Shown: positions 18,770 to 29,539, counted from the first letter of the stretch. The stretch: 64,000 nt of DNA from Rhodoferax lithotrophicus (GCF_019973615.1 NZ_AP024238.1:3617989-3681988), one strand, 5' to 3'. Program-made: numbers and translations. Notes: generated by a model from the letters alone, not told the origin.

Positions 18770-19423
18770 TCAGCCCTTGGCCGACTTGTCATTTTTGGCT
18801 GAATTGGCTTTATTACGATCTGCCAGGGTTGCAATCAGGCCATCAATACCTTTGGCGTTGATTTCCTGGGCAAACTGGCTGCGGTAAGTATCCACCAACC
18901 AAACGCCCAACACATTGAGATTAAAAATCCGCCAGCCGGAGGTGCTATCCGCAGACTTTTCCAACCGGTAGTCCAGTTGGATCGGGTCGCCACGCCCCTT
19001 GATCACGGTGCGCACAATCACCTCTCTATCTTCCGGCGCAGCGCGCAAGGGTTTGACGCTGAAAGTCAGGTTTTTGGCCTGGCTAATGGCTCCGGCATAG
19101 GTGCGAACCAACAGCGTTTTGAATTCTGCCTCCAGACGTTTGCGTTGCTCTGGGGTGGCTTGACGCCAACCCGGACCCACAGCAGAGGCCGTCATGCGCT
19201 GAAAATTCAGATAAGGCATGACCTTTTCGTCCAGCAAGACAATCAGATGGGCAACATCACCCGCTTGCACGGCTTTGTCCGTCTGAATAATGTCAAGTGC
19301 CTCTTTGGTCAGCCGATCAATCAAGGCATCTGGAGCCTCTTCAGCCGCCCGAACCGGCGCAGCCACCATAGACAGACTTGCGGCCAAGGTCAGTAAAAAA
19401 TGAGTGAAAAAACGTCGATTCAT
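18770..19423 (-). CDS. mlaC: Phospholipid-binding protein MlaC
   Basis: Periplasmic carrier that shuttles phospholipids between MlaA in the outer membrane and MlaFEDB in the inner membrane. It has an N-terminal signal peptide (RRFFTHFLLTLAASLSMVAAPVRA) and the Ttg2D/MlaC pattern KVMPYLNFQRMTASAVG, RKRLEAEFKTLLVRTYAGAI and IDGLIATLADRNK. 217 residues. The tail is Lys/Asn/Ala-rich. Confidence 0.95.
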   Translation of the reverse strand: MNRRFFTHFLLTLAASLSMVAAPVRAAEEAPDALIDRLTKEALDIIQTDKAVQAGDVAHLIVLLDEKVMPYLNFQRMTASAVGPGWRQATPEQRKRLEAEFKTLLVRTYAGAISQAKNLTFSVKPLRAAPEDREVIVRTVIKGRGDPIQLDYRLEKSADSTSGWRIFNLNVLGVWLVDTYRSQFAQEINAKGIDGLIATLADRNKANSAKNDKSAKG

Positions 19424-19444
19424 ATTAATTTCTTTCCAAAAAGG

Positions 19445-20203
19445 CTAGTTGGCCGGTTGATCTTGTGTATCCGGCAGAGCTTCATCGGGAGGATTTCCGT
19501 CATACACCTGATTACGTCGGCGCTGCAAAAACGCATCACGGGTAAAGGTATAAGGATCAAGAGCCACCTGGTCAAGCATATCGGTGGCACTTAACAAACG
19601 TGCACGACGATCCAGCAAACTCAAGGCAGTCGCAGAATTACGTGCAGGAACATCGCTGACATTAGAGAGTAAATTACCTTGTGCATCCACTGGCAACGCA
19701 GCCGTATCACGCACGGTTGACGGCCCCAGCAATGGCAGCACAACGTAGGGGCCAGCCCCAACCCCCCAATAACCCAGGGTTTGGCCAAAATCCTCGGTGT
19801 AACGCTCAATTTGCATCTCGGTTGCAATGTCCAGCAAGCCAGCCAAACCAAAAACGGTGTTCACCCCAAAACGCACCAGACTGTTGCCCGCGGCTTCACC
19901 CTTGAGCTGCAAGGCGTTGTTCACAAACGACCAGGCATCCTGCAAATTGTTGAAAAAATTGTTCACTCCTGTGCGAACCGGCTGCGGCAACACGTCTTTG
20001 TAAACTGTTGCCACCGGCTTGATCACGACCCGATCTACGGCATCATTAAAGTGGTACACACCCCGGTTCAAAGGCTCCAACGGGTCACGCGGATTGGCGC
20101 TGGGACCCGTTGCACAGCCTGCAACAGCCAACAGCATCATCAAAAAACCACTCATGGCCATTCGCTGCCAGGTGGTCTTGCTCGAACTTGTTCCCTGAAT
20201 CAT
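19445..20203 (-). CDS. mlaA: Outer-membrane lipoprotein MlaA (VacJ)
   Basis: Outer-membrane doughnut protein that removes phospholipids from the outer leaflet. Lipobox LAVAGC in a hydrophobic leader; mature part begins DPLEPLNRGVYHFNDAVDRVVIKPVA, a near-diagnostic MlaA block, followed by NNFFNNLQDAWSFVNNALQLK and LGYWGVGAGPYVVLPLLGPS. In betaproteobacteria it sits inside the mla operon, as here between mlaD and mlaC. The start overlaps the mlaD stop by one base (TAATG). Confidence 0.97.
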   Translation of the reverse strand: MIQGTSSSKTTWQRMAMSGFLMMLLAVAGCATGPSANPRDPLEPLNRGVYHFNDAVDRVVIKPVATVYKDVLPQPVRTGVNNFFNNLQDAWSFVNNALQLKGEAAGNSLVRFGVNTVFGLAGLLDIATEMQIERYTEDFGQTLGYWGVGAGPYVVLPLLGPSTVRDTAALPVDAQGNLLSNVSDVPARNSATALSLLDRRARLLSATDMLDQVALDPYTFTRDAFLQRRRNQVYDGNPPDEALPDTQDQPAN

Positions 20204-20697
20204 TATTTTCCCTGACTGTTATTACTTCCACCCGGTGCGGCCGGATCAGCCGCCTTGCTGTACAAGAACTGGCTGATCAGGTTTTCCAGTACCACAGCTG
20301 ATTGTGTGCTGGAAATGACATCTCCTGGCCCGAGGTTTTTATCAGCAGCACCGGCCTCAATCCCCAAATACTGGTCACCCAACAAGCCGCTGGTCAAGAT
20401 TTTGAGTGAGCTGTCTTTGGGAAAACTGTAGCGACTCTCCAGTGCCAGCGTTACTTTGGCCTGAAACGACTTATCGTCAAACACAATGTTTTCCACCCGA
20501 CCAACCACCACGCCTGCGCTTTTCACAGCCGCTTTGGGTTTGAGCCCCCCAATATTGTCAAACTTGGCGGCCACTGAATAGGTTTTCTCAAAACTCAAGC
20601 TCAGCAGGTTGGCCGACTGCAATGCCATGAACAAAATGGCCACGGCACCAATCAGCACAAACATACCAACCCAGATATCATTTTTAGAGCGCTGCAT
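20203..20697 (-). CDS. mlaD: MCE-domain lipid-binding subunit MlaD
   Basis: Inner-membrane anchored protein whose hexameric MCE ring forms the periplasmic lipid channel of MlaFEDB. One N-terminal helix (IWVGMFVLIGAVAILFMALQSA), then the MCE domain with YSVAAKFDNIGGLKPKAAVK and DQYLGIEAGAADKNL. 164 residues. Overlaps mlaA by one base. Confidence 0.97.
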   Translation of the reverse strand: MQRSKNDIWVGMFVLIGAVAILFMALQSANLLSLSFEKTYSVAAKFDNIGGLKPKAAVKSAGVVVGRVENIVFDDKSFQAKVTLALESRYSFPKDSSLKILTSGLLGDQYLGIEAGAADKNLGPGDVISSTQSAVVLENLISQFLYSKAADPAAPGGSNNSQGK

Positions 20698-20732
20698 GCA
20701 ACATCTTTCTCATTTGGGACATGCGGTTCATG

Positions 20733-21515
20733 TCAAATCGTAAACATCATGGCGGTCAGAACAAAGTCTAGCGCCAGCACGGTTAAGGAGGCCATCACCA
20801 CTGTGCGTGTGGTGGCTTTGGCCACCCCCTCAGGAGTGGCCTGTGCGTTGTAGCCCTGCAACAACGCAATAAACGTCACCGCCACGCCAAATACAAAACT
20901 CTTGACCACCCCATTGCCCAGATCCTTGAACACATCGACCCCGCCTTGAATCTGACTCCAAAACGCTCCACCATCCACACCAATCATCAATACACCCACA
21001 ACCCAGCCGCCAATGATGCCCGTGGCACTGAACACCGCTGCCAGCAACGGCATGGTGAACACACCAGCCCAAAAACGGGGACAGAGCACCCGCTCAATGG
21101 GATTGACAGCCATCATCTCCATGACGCTGATCTGCTCACCGGCTTTCATCAGACCAATCTCGGCTGTCAGCGAGGTACCCGCACGACCAGCAAACAACAA
21201 GGCAGTGACCACCGGTCCAAGTTCTCGCATCAGGCTCAAGCTAACCATCAGCCCCAGCGCCTCGGAAGAGCCATAACGCTTCAGTATGTAATACCCTTGC
21301 AAACCAAGCACAAAGCCCACAAACAGACCAGACACGCCGATGATGGCCAGTGAATAATTGCCCAAAAAATGAATCTGGTCGCGCACCAGGCCATTACGTT
21401 TGAGCGCATACCCCAAACTGGCGCACAAGCGAAAAAACAACCGGGCGGCGTACCCTACAGCATCCAGCTGGCGACGCACCACAAAACCAATTTCTCTGGG
21501 ACTCCATCCACTCAT
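20733..21515 (-). CDS. mlaE: Lipid transporter permease MlaE
   Basis: Permease dimer subunit of MlaFEDB. Polytopic; the family block RELGPVVTALLFAGRAGTSLTAEIGLMKAGEQISVMEMMAVNP is split here only by normal variation, and the later VRTVVMASLTVLALDFVLTAM closes the protein. 260 residues. Its start overlaps mlaF by 4 bp (ATGA). Confidence 0.97.
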   Translation of the reverse strand: MSGWSPREIGFVVRRQLDAVGYAARLFFRLCASLGYALKRNGLVRDQIHFLGNYSLAIIGVSGLFVGFVLGLQGYYILKRYGSSEALGLMVSLSLMRELGPVVTALLFAGRAGTSLTAEIGLMKAGEQISVMEMMAVNPIERVLCPRFWAGVFTMPLLAAVFSATGIIGGWVVGVLMIGVDGGAFWSQIQGGVDVFKDLGNGVVKSFVFGVAVTFIALLQGYNAQATPEGVAKATTRTVVMASLTVLALDFVLTAMMFTI

Positions 21516-22330
21516 GGGGATACCTCGGCGGCAAAATCCTGCGCCACGGTGGGTCCAGGATAGTGAAAATGCACCGGGCCTTCAGGCAAAGCATGCACAT
21601 ATTGATACACCAGCGGATCGGTGCTATGGCGCACCTCATCGGGCGTTCCCTGACATGCAATTTTGCCATTGGCCAAAATAATCACCTGGTCGGCAATGGC
21701 AAACGTTTGCTCTAAATCGTGTGAGACAAAAATACTGGTCAAGCCCATGGCATCATTGAGTTCGCGAATCAACCTGGCGGAAGTGCCCAATGAAATCGGG
21801 TCAAGTCCGGCAAACGGCTCGTCATACATCACCAGCTCCGGGTCAAGCGCAATGGCCCGCGCCAGTGCCACACGGCGGGCCATACCGCCGCTTAAATCGC
21901 TTGGCATCAACTCGCGGGCGCCTCGCAAACCCACCGCATTCAGCTTCATGAGCACCACATCACGAATCAGCGCCTCAGGCAGGTCAGTGTGTTCACGCAG
22001 CGGGAAGGCCACGTTTTCATACACATCCAGATCAGCAAACAAGGCACCAAACTGGAACAACATGCCCATGCGCCGCCGTACCGCATACAACTCAGGCTGA
22101 GTCATGGGCGTGATGTCTTTGCCATCAAACAGCATCTGCCCTTGTTGCGCTTGCACCTGCCCGCCAATCAGTCGCAGGATGGTAGTTTTGCCGCCACCGG
22201 AGGCTCCCATCAAGGCCGTGACCTTGCCACGCGGAATGGTCAAGGACACGTTGTCCAGAATCAAGCGTTCACCATAGCCAAAGCTAAGATGATCCAGTTC
22301 AACCAGAGAGTTAGATGTGTTTGAGGCCAT
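21512..22330 (-). CDS. mlaF: Lipid transporter ATP-binding subunit MlaF
   Basis: ATPase of the Mla system. Walker A MGASGGGKTT, LSGGMARRVALARA signature, Walker B LVMYDEPFAGLDP and switch FVSHDLEQTFAIAD are present; 272 residues. It is the first gene of mlaFEDACB and possibly of the longer co-oriented run through murA and the his genes. A terminator-like hairpin between gltD and mlaF would separate it from gltBD. Confidence 0.97.
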   Translation of the reverse strand: MASNTSNSLVELDHLSFGYGERLILDNVSLTIPRGKVTALMGASGGGKTTILRLIGGQVQAQQGQMLFDGKDITPMTQPELYAVRRRMGMLFQFGALFADLDVYENVAFPLREHTDLPEALIRDVVLMKLNAVGLRGARELMPSDLSGGMARRVALARAIALDPELVMYDEPFAGLDPISLGTSARLIRELNDAMGLTSIFVSHDLEQTFAIADQVIILANGKIACQGTPDEVRHSTDPLVYQYVHALPEGPVHFHYPGPTVAQDFAAEVSP

Positions 22331-22334
22331 AAAT

Positions 22335-22357
22335 AGAAAGACCGGGGGTTAACCCGG
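22335..22357 (-). terminator. Candidate terminator after gltD
   Basis: On the minus strand the arms CCGGG (22357-22353) and CCCGG (22346-22342) enclose six bases and are followed by TCTTTCTATTT. It lies 30 bp past the gltD stop and just before the mlaF start. The stem is only 5 bp, so this is moderate at best. Confidence 0.4.
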
Positions 22358-22386
22358 CCCTTCGATCATACGCGATGGTGCTTTTC

Positions 22387-23853
22387 TCAACGCGGCAGGT
22401 CACTGAATCCCATTAAAAACTCATCAATGGCACGTGCTGCCTGGCGGCCTTCACGGATGGCCCAGACCACCAGAGACTGGCCACGGCGCATGTCACCAGC
22501 GGCAAACACCTTGGACACGTTGGTGGCATAACCACCGGTGAAGTCGGTGCTGGCTTTGGCGTTGCCACGAGCATCCTTGTCCACACCAAAGGCTTCGAGC
22601 ACGGTGGCCACAGGGTTGACAAAGCCCATGGCGAGCAACACCAGATCGGCTTTGTACTCTTTTTCAGTCCCGGCAATTTCCACCATCTTGCCGTCCTTGA
22701 ACTCGATGTGAACGGTTTTGAGCCCGGTAACCTTGCCTTTTTCACCGATGAATTCTTTGGTGGAGATGGCAAATTCACGCTGGCAACCTTCGTCGTGGCT
22801 GGAGCTGGTGCGCAGCTTCATGGGCCAATAGGGCCAGGTCATGGGGCGGTTTTCTTCCACCGGGGGCTGAGGCATGACTTCGAACTGGGTCACACTGACC
22901 GCGCCGTGGCGGTTGCTGGTGCCGACACAGTCACTGCCGGTGTCACCACCACCGATCACGATGACGTGTTTGCCATCGGCACGCAACTGGCCCTTGAGCT
23001 TGTCACCGGCATTGATCTTGTTTTGCTGGGGCAAAAACTCCATGGCGAAGTGAATGCCATCCAGGTCACGACCAGGCACTGGCAAGTCACGGCTCTGCTC
23101 TGAGCCACCGGTCAGCAGCACGGCATCAAAGTCTTTTTTCAACTGCTCGGCAGAAATGGTTTCCTTGGCCCAGTTGGTGACCTTGCTGCCTTTGGGCATT
23201 TCACCGACCAAGACGCTGGTGCGAATCGTCACACCCTCGGCCTTGAGCTGCTCGACACGACGGTCTATATGCGATTTTTCCATCTTGAAGTCTGGAATAC
23301 CGTAACGCAGCAGGCCACCCACACGGTCGTTTTTCTCAAACAGCGTCACGTCATGGCCAGCGCGCGCCAACTGCTGGGAAGCCGCCAAACCAGCGGGGCC
23401 AGAGCCCACCACCGCAATTTTTTTGCCGGTCTTGATCTTGGCCGGTTGAGGCTTGACCCAACCGTTTTCCCAGGCGCGGTCGATGATCGCATGTTCAATG
23501 CTCTTGATACCGACAGCCAACTGATTGACATTGAGCGTACAAGCCGCTTCGCAGGGTGCAGGACAAATGCGGCCAGTGAACTCGGGGAAGTTGTTGGTGC
23601 TGTGCAGCACATCAATGGCTTCCTTCCAGTCACCGTGGTAAACCAGATCATTGAAGTCTGGAATGATGTTGTTGACCGGGCAGCCGTTGTTGCAAAACGG
23701 TGTACCGCAGTCCATACAACGGGCCGCTTGGGTGTTGGCAGCTTGGTCATCCAGACCAATGACAAACTCTTTGTAGTTTTTCAGGCGCTCGGGCACGGGC
23801 TTGTAGCCTTCTTCAATGCGCTCATACTCCATGAAACCAGTCACTTTTCCCAT
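22387..23853 (-). CDS. gltD: Glutamate synthase (NADPH), small subunit
   Basis: FAD/NADPH-binding beta subunit that feeds electrons to GltB. N-terminal cluster cysteines [17 protein letters not shown] and [12 protein letters not shown] bind 4Fe-4S centres; the FAD dinucleotide fold is [20 protein letters not shown] and the NADPH fold [13 protein letters not shown]. The C-terminal [20 protein letters not shown] is typical. 488 residues. 32 bp after gltB on the same strand, so the two form one operon. Confidence 0.98.
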   Translation of the reverse strand: MGKVTGFMEYERIEEGYKPVPERLKNYKEFVIGLDDQAANTQAARCMDCGTPFCNNGCPVNNIIPDFNDLVYHGDWKEAIDVLHSTNNFPEFTGRICPAPCEAACTLNVNQLAVGIKSIEHAIIDRAWENGWVKPQPAKIKTGKKIAVVGSGPAGLAASQQLARAGHDVTLFEKNDRVGGLLRYGIPDFKMEKSHIDRRVEQLKAEGVTIRTSVLVGEMPKGSKVTNWAKETISAEQLKKDFDAVLLTGGSEQSRDLPVPGRDLDGIHFAMEFLPQQNKINAGDKLKGQLRADGKHVIVIGGGDTGSDCVGTSNRHGAVSVTQFEVMPQPPVEENRPMTWPYWPMKLRTSSSHDEGCQREFAISTKEFIGEKGKVTGLKTVHIEFKDGKMVEIAGTEKEYKADLVLLAMGFVNPVATVLEAFGVDKDARGNAKASTDFTGGYATNVSKVFAAGDMRRGQSLVVWAIREGRQAARAIDEFLMGFSDLPR

Positions 23854-23885
23854 GATATTTTTCCTTGTTCGTTGCCTGTGATGCT

Positions 23886-26800
23886 TTATTTAGCTGCCAC
23901 GATTTTTTTGACAGCTTCTTTTTTTGTAGCTGCCTGCGCCCTATCTGCCTGCGCTAGAGCCCCTTTTTTAGCATGGATTTCGCCTAAGGCACGTTTGTAT
24001 TCATTGGGGAATACTTTGACAAACTTGGCCCGTGAGGTGTCCCAGTTATCCAACAGTTCGCGGGCGCGACGGCTGCCGGTCCAGCGGTTGTGATCTTCCA
24101 ACAACTTCTTCAGTTGAGCCTCGTCGCTCAAGCCACGGTGCCATAGACTTTCGTTGATGGCCTCTTTCTGCTCGGCCGTCGTCAGCACTTTCTCCAAAGA
24201 CACCATGGCCGTGTTGCAACGTTTGGCAAACTTGCCATCTTCGTCATAGACATAGGCCACACCACCACTCATACCGGCGGCAAAGTTGCGCCCGGTGGCA
24301 CCCAGCACCGCCACCGTGCCGCCTGTCATGTATTCACAACCGTGGTCACCGGTGCCTTCAACCACGGCCGTCGCACCCGACAGACGCACCGCAAAACGTT
24401 CACCGGCCACGCCGCTGAAGAAGGCTTCACCACTGGTGGCACCAAACATCACGGTATTGCCGACGATGGTATTTTTGATGGCATCGCCGCGGAAGTCGAT
24501 GCTGGGACGCACCACGACGCGGCCACCGCTGAGCCCCTTGCCGGTGTAGTCATTGGCATCACCAATCAGGTACAGGGTAACCCCACGGCAGAGGAATGCA
24601 CCAAACGACTGGCCACCGGTGCCTTCGAGCTGGATGCGAATGGTGTCGTCCGGCAAGCCTTCAGGGTGCACTTGCGTGACCGCCCCCGAAAGCATGGCCC
24701 CGACCGAGCGGTTGACGTTGCGCGCCACCTCGATGAACTGCACGCGCTCACCCTTGTCAATGGCCGGGCGGCTTTTGGCGATCAACACGTTGTCGAGTGC
24801 CTTTTCCAGCCCGTGGTCTTGCTCTTCGGTCTGGAAACGCGGTACCTCTGCGCCCACGTTGGGCTGGGCAAACAAGCGGCTGAAGTCCAGGCCCTGGGCT
24901 TTCCAGTGGCTCAGACCGGCACGCATGTCGAGCAGGTCGGCGCGGCCAATCAGGTCGTCAAACTTGCGGATGCCGAGCTGCGCCATGATCTGGCGGGCTT
25001 CTTCAGCAATGAAGAAGAAGTAGTTCACCACATGCTCGGGCTTGCCGGAGAACTTCTTGCGCAGTTCAGGGTCTTGCGTGGCCACACCGACCGGGCAGGT
25101 GTTGAGGTGGCATTTGCGCATCATGATGCAGCCTTCCACCACCAGCGGGGCGGTGGCAAAACCGAATTCGTCCGCCCCCAGCAGGGCACCAATCACCACG
25201 TCACGGCCGGTTTTCATCTGACCATCGGTCTGCACCCGGATACGGCTGCGCAGGCGGTTGAGCACCAGGGTCTGCTGGGTTTCGGCCAGGCCGATTTCCC
25301 ACGGGCTGCCAGCATGCTTGATGGAGGACCAGGGTGAGGCTCCAGTGCCGCCGTCGTGGCCAGCAATCACCACATGGTCGGCCTTGCACTTGGCGACACC
25401 TGCGGCAATCGTGCCAACGCCCATTTCAGACACCAGCTTGACGCTGATGCTGGACTTGGGTGACACGTTTTTCAGGTCGTGAATCAGTTGCGCCAAGTCT
25501 TCAATGGAGTAGATGTCATGGTGCGGCGGGGGTGAAATCAGGCCGACACCAGGCACCGAGTAACGCAGTTTGCCGATGTAGTCAGACACCTTGGCCCCTG
25601 GCAACTGACCGCCCTCCCCCGGCTTGGCCCCTTGCGCCATCTTGATCTGAATCTGGTCTGCACTGCCCAGGTATTCGGCGGTGACACCAAAGCGGCCAGA
25701 GGCCACTTGCTTGATGCGCGAACGCATCGAGTCACCGTCTTGCAAGGGGTAATCGACTTCAAACAGGTCTTTGCCCAACAGGTCAGACATGGTCTGACCC
25801 TGCTTGATCGGGATGCCTTTGAGTTCGTTGCGGTAACGCAGCGGGTCTTCACCGCCCTCACCGGTATTGCTCTTGCCGCCGATGCGGTTCATGGCCACAG
25901 CTAAAGTGGCGTGCGCCTCGGTGGAGATCGAGCCCAGCGACATGGCCCCGGTGGCGAAGCGTTTGACGATTTCCTTGGCGGATTCGACCTCATCAATCGG
26001 GATCGCTTTACTCGGGTCAATCTTGAACTCGAACAAGCCACGCAGGGTCAAGTGGCGCTTGTTCTGGTCGTTGATGATCTGGGCGTATTCCTTGTAGGTG
26101 TTCCAGTTGTTGGCGCGGGTGCTGTGCTGCAGTTTGGCAATCGCATCCGGTGTCCACATGTGTTCTTCACCACGGGCACGCCAGGCGTATTCACCACCGG
26201 CGTCCAGGCGGTTGGCCAGCACCGGGTCGGCCCCAAACGCGGCTTTGTGCATGCGCAGGGCTTCTTCGGCAATCTCAAACACGCCAATACCTTCCACCTT
26301 GCTGGGTGTGCCGGTGAAATATTTCCCAATGGTGTCGCTGGACAGGCCAATGGCTTCAAACAGCTGAGCACCACAGTAGCTCATGTAGGTGGACACGCCC
26401 ATTTTGGACATGATCTTGGACAGGCCTTTGCCGACCGCCTTGACGTAGTTGTAAATGGCTTTGTCGGCACTCAGGTCGCCCGGCAGATCTTTGCAGATGC
26501 TGGCCAGGGTTTCCATCGCCAGGTAGGGGTGAACAGCCTCTGCACCGTATCCGGCCAGCACACCAAAGTGGTGAACTTCGCGGGCCGAGCCGGTTTCCAC
26601 CACCAAACCGGCGGTGGTACGCAGGCCTTCACGCACCAGATGCTGGTGAATGGCCGACAAGGCCAGCAAAGCTGGAATGGCCACCTGGGTGGCACTGATG
26701 CCACGGTCACTGATGATCAGAATGTTGTGGCCAATCTTGATGGCATCGACCGCTTCGGCGCACAAAGAGGCGAGTTTGGCCTCCACCCCTTCGCGGCCCC

Positions 26801-28631
26801 AGGCCAGCGGGTAGGTGATGTCCAGCGTGTAGCTACGGAACTTGCCATTGGTGTGTTTGGCAATGTCGCGCAGCTTGGCCATGTCGGCGAAGTTGAGCAC
26901 CGGCTGGCTGACTTCCAGACGCATCGGCGGGTTGACCTGGTTGATGTCAAGCAGGTTGGGTTTGGGGCCCACAAAGGACACAAGGCTCATCACAATGGCT
27001 TCACGGATCGGGTCGATCGGCGGGTTGGTCACCTGGGCGAACAACTGTTTGAAGTAGTTGTAGAGTGGCTTGTTTTTGTCGCTCAAGACCGCCAGCGGAC
27101 TGTCGTTGCCCATCGAGCCAATGGCTTCTTCGCCGTTGGCGGCCATGGGGGCCAGCAAAAACTTCAGGTCTTCCTGGGTGAAGCCAAAGGCTTGCTGGCG
27201 ATCCAGCAACGTACCTTCAGACTCGGAGGCGCTGGCGGGCTCACCCCCACCACGCACATCGTCCAGACGGATACGCAGGTTCTCAATCCACTGTTTGTAG
27301 GGTTTGGCGTTGGCCAGACCGGCCTTGAGCTCGTCGTCATCGACCATACGACCTTGCTCCAGGTCGATCATGAACATCTTGCCGGGTTGCAGACGCCATT
27401 TGCGTACGATCTTGCTCTCGGGGAAGGGCAAGACACCGGACTCGGAGGCCATCACCACCAGGTCATCATCGGTGATGCAGTAGCGTGAGGGGCGCAGGCC
27501 GTTGCGGTCCAGCGTGGCACCAATCTGGCGGCCATCGGTGAACACGATGCTGGCCGGGCCGTCCCAGGGCTCCAGCATGGCGGCGTGGTATTCATAGAAG
27601 GCGCGGCGGCGCTCGTCCATGGTGGTGTGCTGCTCCCAGGGTTCGGGAATCATCATCATCACCGCCTGGCTGATCGGGTAACCGGCCATGGTGAGCAACT
27701 CAAGGCAGTTGTCAAAAGTGGCGGTGTCGGACTGGGTGGGGAAGCTGATGGGGTAGAGCTTTTGCAAGTCTGCGCCCAGCACTGGTGAACTCATCACGCC
27801 TTCACGGGCTTTCATCCAGTTGTAGTTGCCCTTGACGGTGTTGATTTCACCGTTGTGCGCCACATAGCGGTAGGGGTGAGCCAGCGGCCACTCCGGGAAG
27901 GTGTTGGTGGAGAAACGCTGGTGCACCAGGCCCAGTGCGGAAACGCAGCGCGGGTCTTTCAGATCCAGGTAATAGGTACCGACCTGATCGGCCAGCAGCA
28001 AGCCTTTGTAGATCACCGTGCGGCTGGACATGCTGGGCACGTAATACTCTTTGCTGTGCTTGAGCTTCAAGGCCTGAATGTGGGCGCTGGCGGTTTTGCG
28101 GATCACGTAGAGCTTGCGTTCCAGTGCGTCTTGCACGATCACGTCATTGCCACGGCCGATAAAAATCTGGCGCAGGATCGGTTCTTTTTTGCGCACGTTG
28201 GGCGACATCGGCATGTCGCGGTCTACCGGCACATCACGCCAACCCAGCAGCACCTGGCCTTCGGCTTTGACGGCACGCTCCAGCTCTTGTTCACAAGCCT
28301 GGCGTGAAGCGCTTTCCTTGGGCAAAAACACCATGCCCACACCGTATTCGCCTGGGGGTGGCAGGGTCACCCCTTGCGAAGCCATTTCCTCACGGTACAA
28401 GGCATCTGGCAACTGAATCAGGATACCGGCACCATCACCCATGAGCTTGTCTGCCCCGACCGCACCCCGGTGGTCCAGGTTTTCAAGAATCTTGAGCGCA
28501 TTTTTGACGATGTCATGCGACTTGACACCCTTGATATGGGCCACAAAACCCACCCCGCATGCATCATGCTCTTGAGATGCTGAATACAAACCATGATCCT
28601 GGAGATGCTTGATCTCGGCTGCCGTCGTCAT
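23886..28631 (-). CDS. gltB: Glutamate synthase (NADPH), large subunit
   Basis: Makes two glutamates from glutamine and 2-oxoglutarate. N-terminal nucleophile glutaminase: the catalytic Cys is residue 25 (EHDACGVGF) after a short propeptide. Then a central domain, the FMN-binding synthase domain, the 3Fe-4S motif [17 protein letters not shown] near residue 1150, and the C-terminal beta-helix ([20 protein letters not shown]). 1581 residues. The last 28 residues form an Ala/Lys-rich tail, and about residues 1554-1571 are encoded by a copy of the dispersed palindromic element. Confidence 0.98.
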   Translation of the reverse strand: MTTAAEIKHLQDHGLYSASQEHDACGVGFVAHIKGVKSHDIVKNALKILENLDHRGAVGADKLMGDGAGILIQLPDALYREEMASQGVTLPPPGEYGVGMVFLPKESASRQACEQELERAVKAEGQVLLGWRDVPVDRDMPMSPNVRKKEPILRQIFIGRGNDVIVQDALERKLYVIRKTASAHIQALKLKHSKEYYVPSMSSRTVIYKGLLLADQVGTYYLDLKDPRCVSALGLVHQRFSTNTFPEWPLAHPYRYVAHNGEINTVKGNYNWMKAREGVMSSPVLGADLQKLYPISFPTQSDTATFDNCLELLTMAGYPISQAVMMMIPEPWEQHTTMDERRRAFYEYHAAMLEPWDGPASIVFTDGRQIGATLDRNGLRPSRYCITDDDLVVMASESGVLPFPESKIVRKWRLQPGKMFMIDLEQGRMVDDDELKAGLANAKPYKQWIENLRIRLDDVRGGGEPASASESEGTLLDRQQAFGFTQEDLKFLLAPMAANGEEAIGSMGNDSPLAVLSDKNKPLYNYFKQLFAQVTNPPIDPIREAIVMSLVSFVGPKPNLLDINQVNPPMRLEVSQPVLNFADMAKLRDIAKHTNGKFRSYTLDITYPLAWGREGVEAKLASLCAEAVDAIKIGHNILIISDRGISATQVAIPALLALSAIHQHLVREGLRTTAGLVVETGSAREVHHFGVLAGYGAEAVHPYLAMETLASICKDLPGDLSADKAIYNYVKAVGKGLSKIMSKMGVSTYMSYCGAQLFEAIGLSSDTIGKYFTGTPSKVEGIGVFEIAEEALRMHKAAFGADPVLANRLDAGGEYAWRARGEEHMWTPDAIAKLQHSTRANNWNTYKEYAQIINDQNKRHLTLRGLFEFKIDPSKAIPIDEVESAKEIVKRFATGAMSLGSISTEAHATLAVAMNRIGGKSNTGEGGEDPLRYRNELKGIPIKQGQTMSDLLGKDLFEVDYPLQDGDSMRSRIKQVASGRFGVTAEYLGSADQIQIKMAQGAKPGEGGQLPGAKVSDYIGKLRYSVPGVGLISPPPHHDIYSIEDLAQLIHDLKNVSPKSSISVKLVSEMGVGTIAAGVAKCKADHVVIAGHDGGTGASPWSSIKHAGSPWEIGLAETQQTLVLNRLRSRIRVQTDGQMKTGRDVVIGALLGADEFGFATAPLVVEGCIMMRKCHLNTCPVGVATQDPELRKKFSGKPEHVVNYFFFIAEEARQIMAQLGIRKFDDLIGRADLLDMRAGLSHWKAQGLDFSRLFAQPNVGAEVPRFQTEEQDHGLEKALDNVLIAKSRPAIDKGERVQFIEVARNVNRSVGAMLSGAVTQVHPEGLPDDTIRIQLEGTGGQSFGAFLCRGVTLYLIGDANDYTGKGLSGGRVVVRPSIDFRGDAIKNTIVGNTVMFGATSGEAFFSGVAGERFAVRLSGATAVVEGTGDHGCEYMTGGTVAVLGATGRNFAAGMSGGVAYVYDEDGKFAKRCNTAMVSLEKVLTTAEQKEAINESLWHRGLSDEAQLKKLLEDHNRWTGSRRARELLDNWDTSRAKFVKVFPNEYKRALGEIHAKKGALAQADRAQAATKKEAVKKIVAAK
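23919..23970 (+). repeat. Dispersed palindromic element inside the gltB 3' end
   Basis: Reads TGTAGCTGCCTGCGCCCTAT then GCCTGCGCTAGAGCCCCTTT, matching left and right halves. It is wholly within coding sequence, opposite to gltB transcription, and stays in frame. The encoded stretch is [18 protein letters not shown], part of a tail beyond the conserved GltB core. Confidence 0.7.
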
Positions 28632-28664
28632 ACACGCGCTCCTAAAAAAATATCGAATATCTGA

Positions 28665-28693
28665 ACTTTACCGCATTGCAGCATCTATGCCAA
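28665..28693 (-). promoter_or_regulatory. Candidate sigma-70 promoter of gltBD
   Basis: On the minus strand TTGGCA (28693-28688) and TAAAGT (28670-28665) are separated by 17 bases. This would give a leader of roughly 25-30 bases before the gltB ATG (28631), which has AGGAG upstream. Boxes match consensus at 5/6 and 4/6. Confidence 0.5.
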
Positions 28694-28696
28694 ATA

Positions 28697-28725
28697 AAAT
28701 AATTGGGGTCAGATTCCAATTATTT
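28697..28725. repeat. Inverted repeat flanking the RAYT gene
   Basis: Arms AAATAATTGG (28697-28706) and CCAATTATTT (28716-28725) are perfect 10-bp complements around GGTCAGATT. From general knowledge, GGGGTCAG-containing AT-rich hairpins of this kind often flank Y1/RAYT transposase genes in proteobacteria. It lies about 90 bp downstream of the transposase stop and just upstream of the gltB promoter. Confidence 0.6.
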
Positions 28726-28763
28726 CTCAAATAACAATTAATGAAATAAATTAGGGACACATC

Positions 28764-28815
28764 AAATTTAATAGCTATTGATGCTTTATTTACAAGCACT
28801 AGAGGCTTATTTTTA
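28764..28815 (+). repeat. Dispersed palindromic element at the end of the RAYT gene
   Basis: Reads TTAATAGCTATTGATGCTTT then ACAAGCACTAGAGGCTTATTT. Its right edge contains the stop codon of the transposase (28813-28815 on the minus strand), so element and transposase are directly joined. Confidence 0.75.
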
Positions 28816-29511
28816 TCTTGATTTACGGACGGATAATGGTCTACCAGCGACACTTTTTGTGATGCGGCGTTCTGTTCTTTTTTGTAAATCAGCCACAAAA
28901 TCTGGCTCGCCAAGTGCCCAACCGCTCAAAGTGGCTTGCGTCAAAGCACTTTGCTGCACCGAGCTGATGCCTGCTTGCACCAATTCGGCGTAGGCCGCTT
29001 CACGGGCAAACGGGGTGTTGCCCAGCTCCCAATATAGGGCATGGGGCGTGATCAGGCGATCGGTCCGCAAGCCCAGGTAATGCCCGTGACTCGACCAGGG
29101 ATAGTCTTGTGCTTGAAGCACCAAGCCTGCACGTACCGGATTCAGATCGATATAAGCCATGCAGGCAAGTAAATATCGCTCGGCCTGGATCAGCGTGGAT
29201 TTGTAGCGACCTTCCCACAAGGTGCCGGTGCGTTTTTGGGCTGAATTGAAATACCGGACATAACTGCGCCCCACCGCCTGCATCATTTTGGGCAAACCAT
29301 CTGCGGTGCGCGGCGTGGCCAGCACATGGAAATGGTTGCTCATCAACACATAAGCGTGCACCGCCACGTCCCACTTTTTGGCTTGCTCTTGCAGCAAGTC
29401 GAGCAGCATCCGGTAATCTGCTGTCGTGACAAAAATCGCCTGGCGATTATTGCCACGCTGAATCACATGATGGGGGTAATCCGGCAGCGTTAGGCGAGGT
29501 AAGCGCGCCAT
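28813..29511 (-). CDS. REP-associated tyrosine transposase (RAYT, Y1/HUH family)
   Basis: Single-strand DNA transposase of the IS200/IS605-related TnpA-REP group; family members bind and process REP hairpins rather than moving as full insertion sequences. N-terminal RLTLPDYPHHVIQRGNNRQ is typical, the HUH metal motif is LMSNHFHVLATP (near residue 60), and a Tyr nucleophile candidate lies in VGRSYVRYFNSAQKRTGTLWEGRYKS. 232 residues, apparently intact, with a basic C-terminus (KRTERRITKSVAGRPLSVRKSR in part). A dispersed palindromic element sits at its 3' end. Confidence 0.93.
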   Translation of the reverse strand: MARLPRLTLPDYPHHVIQRGNNRQAIFVTTADYRMLLDLLQEQAKKWDVAVHAYVLMSNHFHVLATPRTADGLPKMMQAVGRSYVRYFNSAQKRTGTLWEGRYKSTLIQAERYLLACMAYIDLNPVRAGLVLQAQDYPWSSHGHYLGLRTDRLITPHALYWELGNTPFAREAAYAELVQAGISSVQQSALTQATLSGWALGEPDFVADLQKRTERRITKSVAGRPLSVRKSR

Positions 29512-29539
29512 GAATCAGAAAAACAGAAATTCAAGCCCA

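Noticed and set aside
25911..27488. 525-codon open frame on the plus strand opposite gltB
   Set aside because: It lies entirely antisense to conserved GltB coding sequence, has no recognisable domain, and is explained by GC-rich codon bias leaving the opposite frame open.
28632..29511. Complete insertion sequence with terminal repeats and target duplication
   Set aside because: RAYT genes are not bounded like classical IS elements, and no matching terminal repeats or direct target duplication were found on the two sides.
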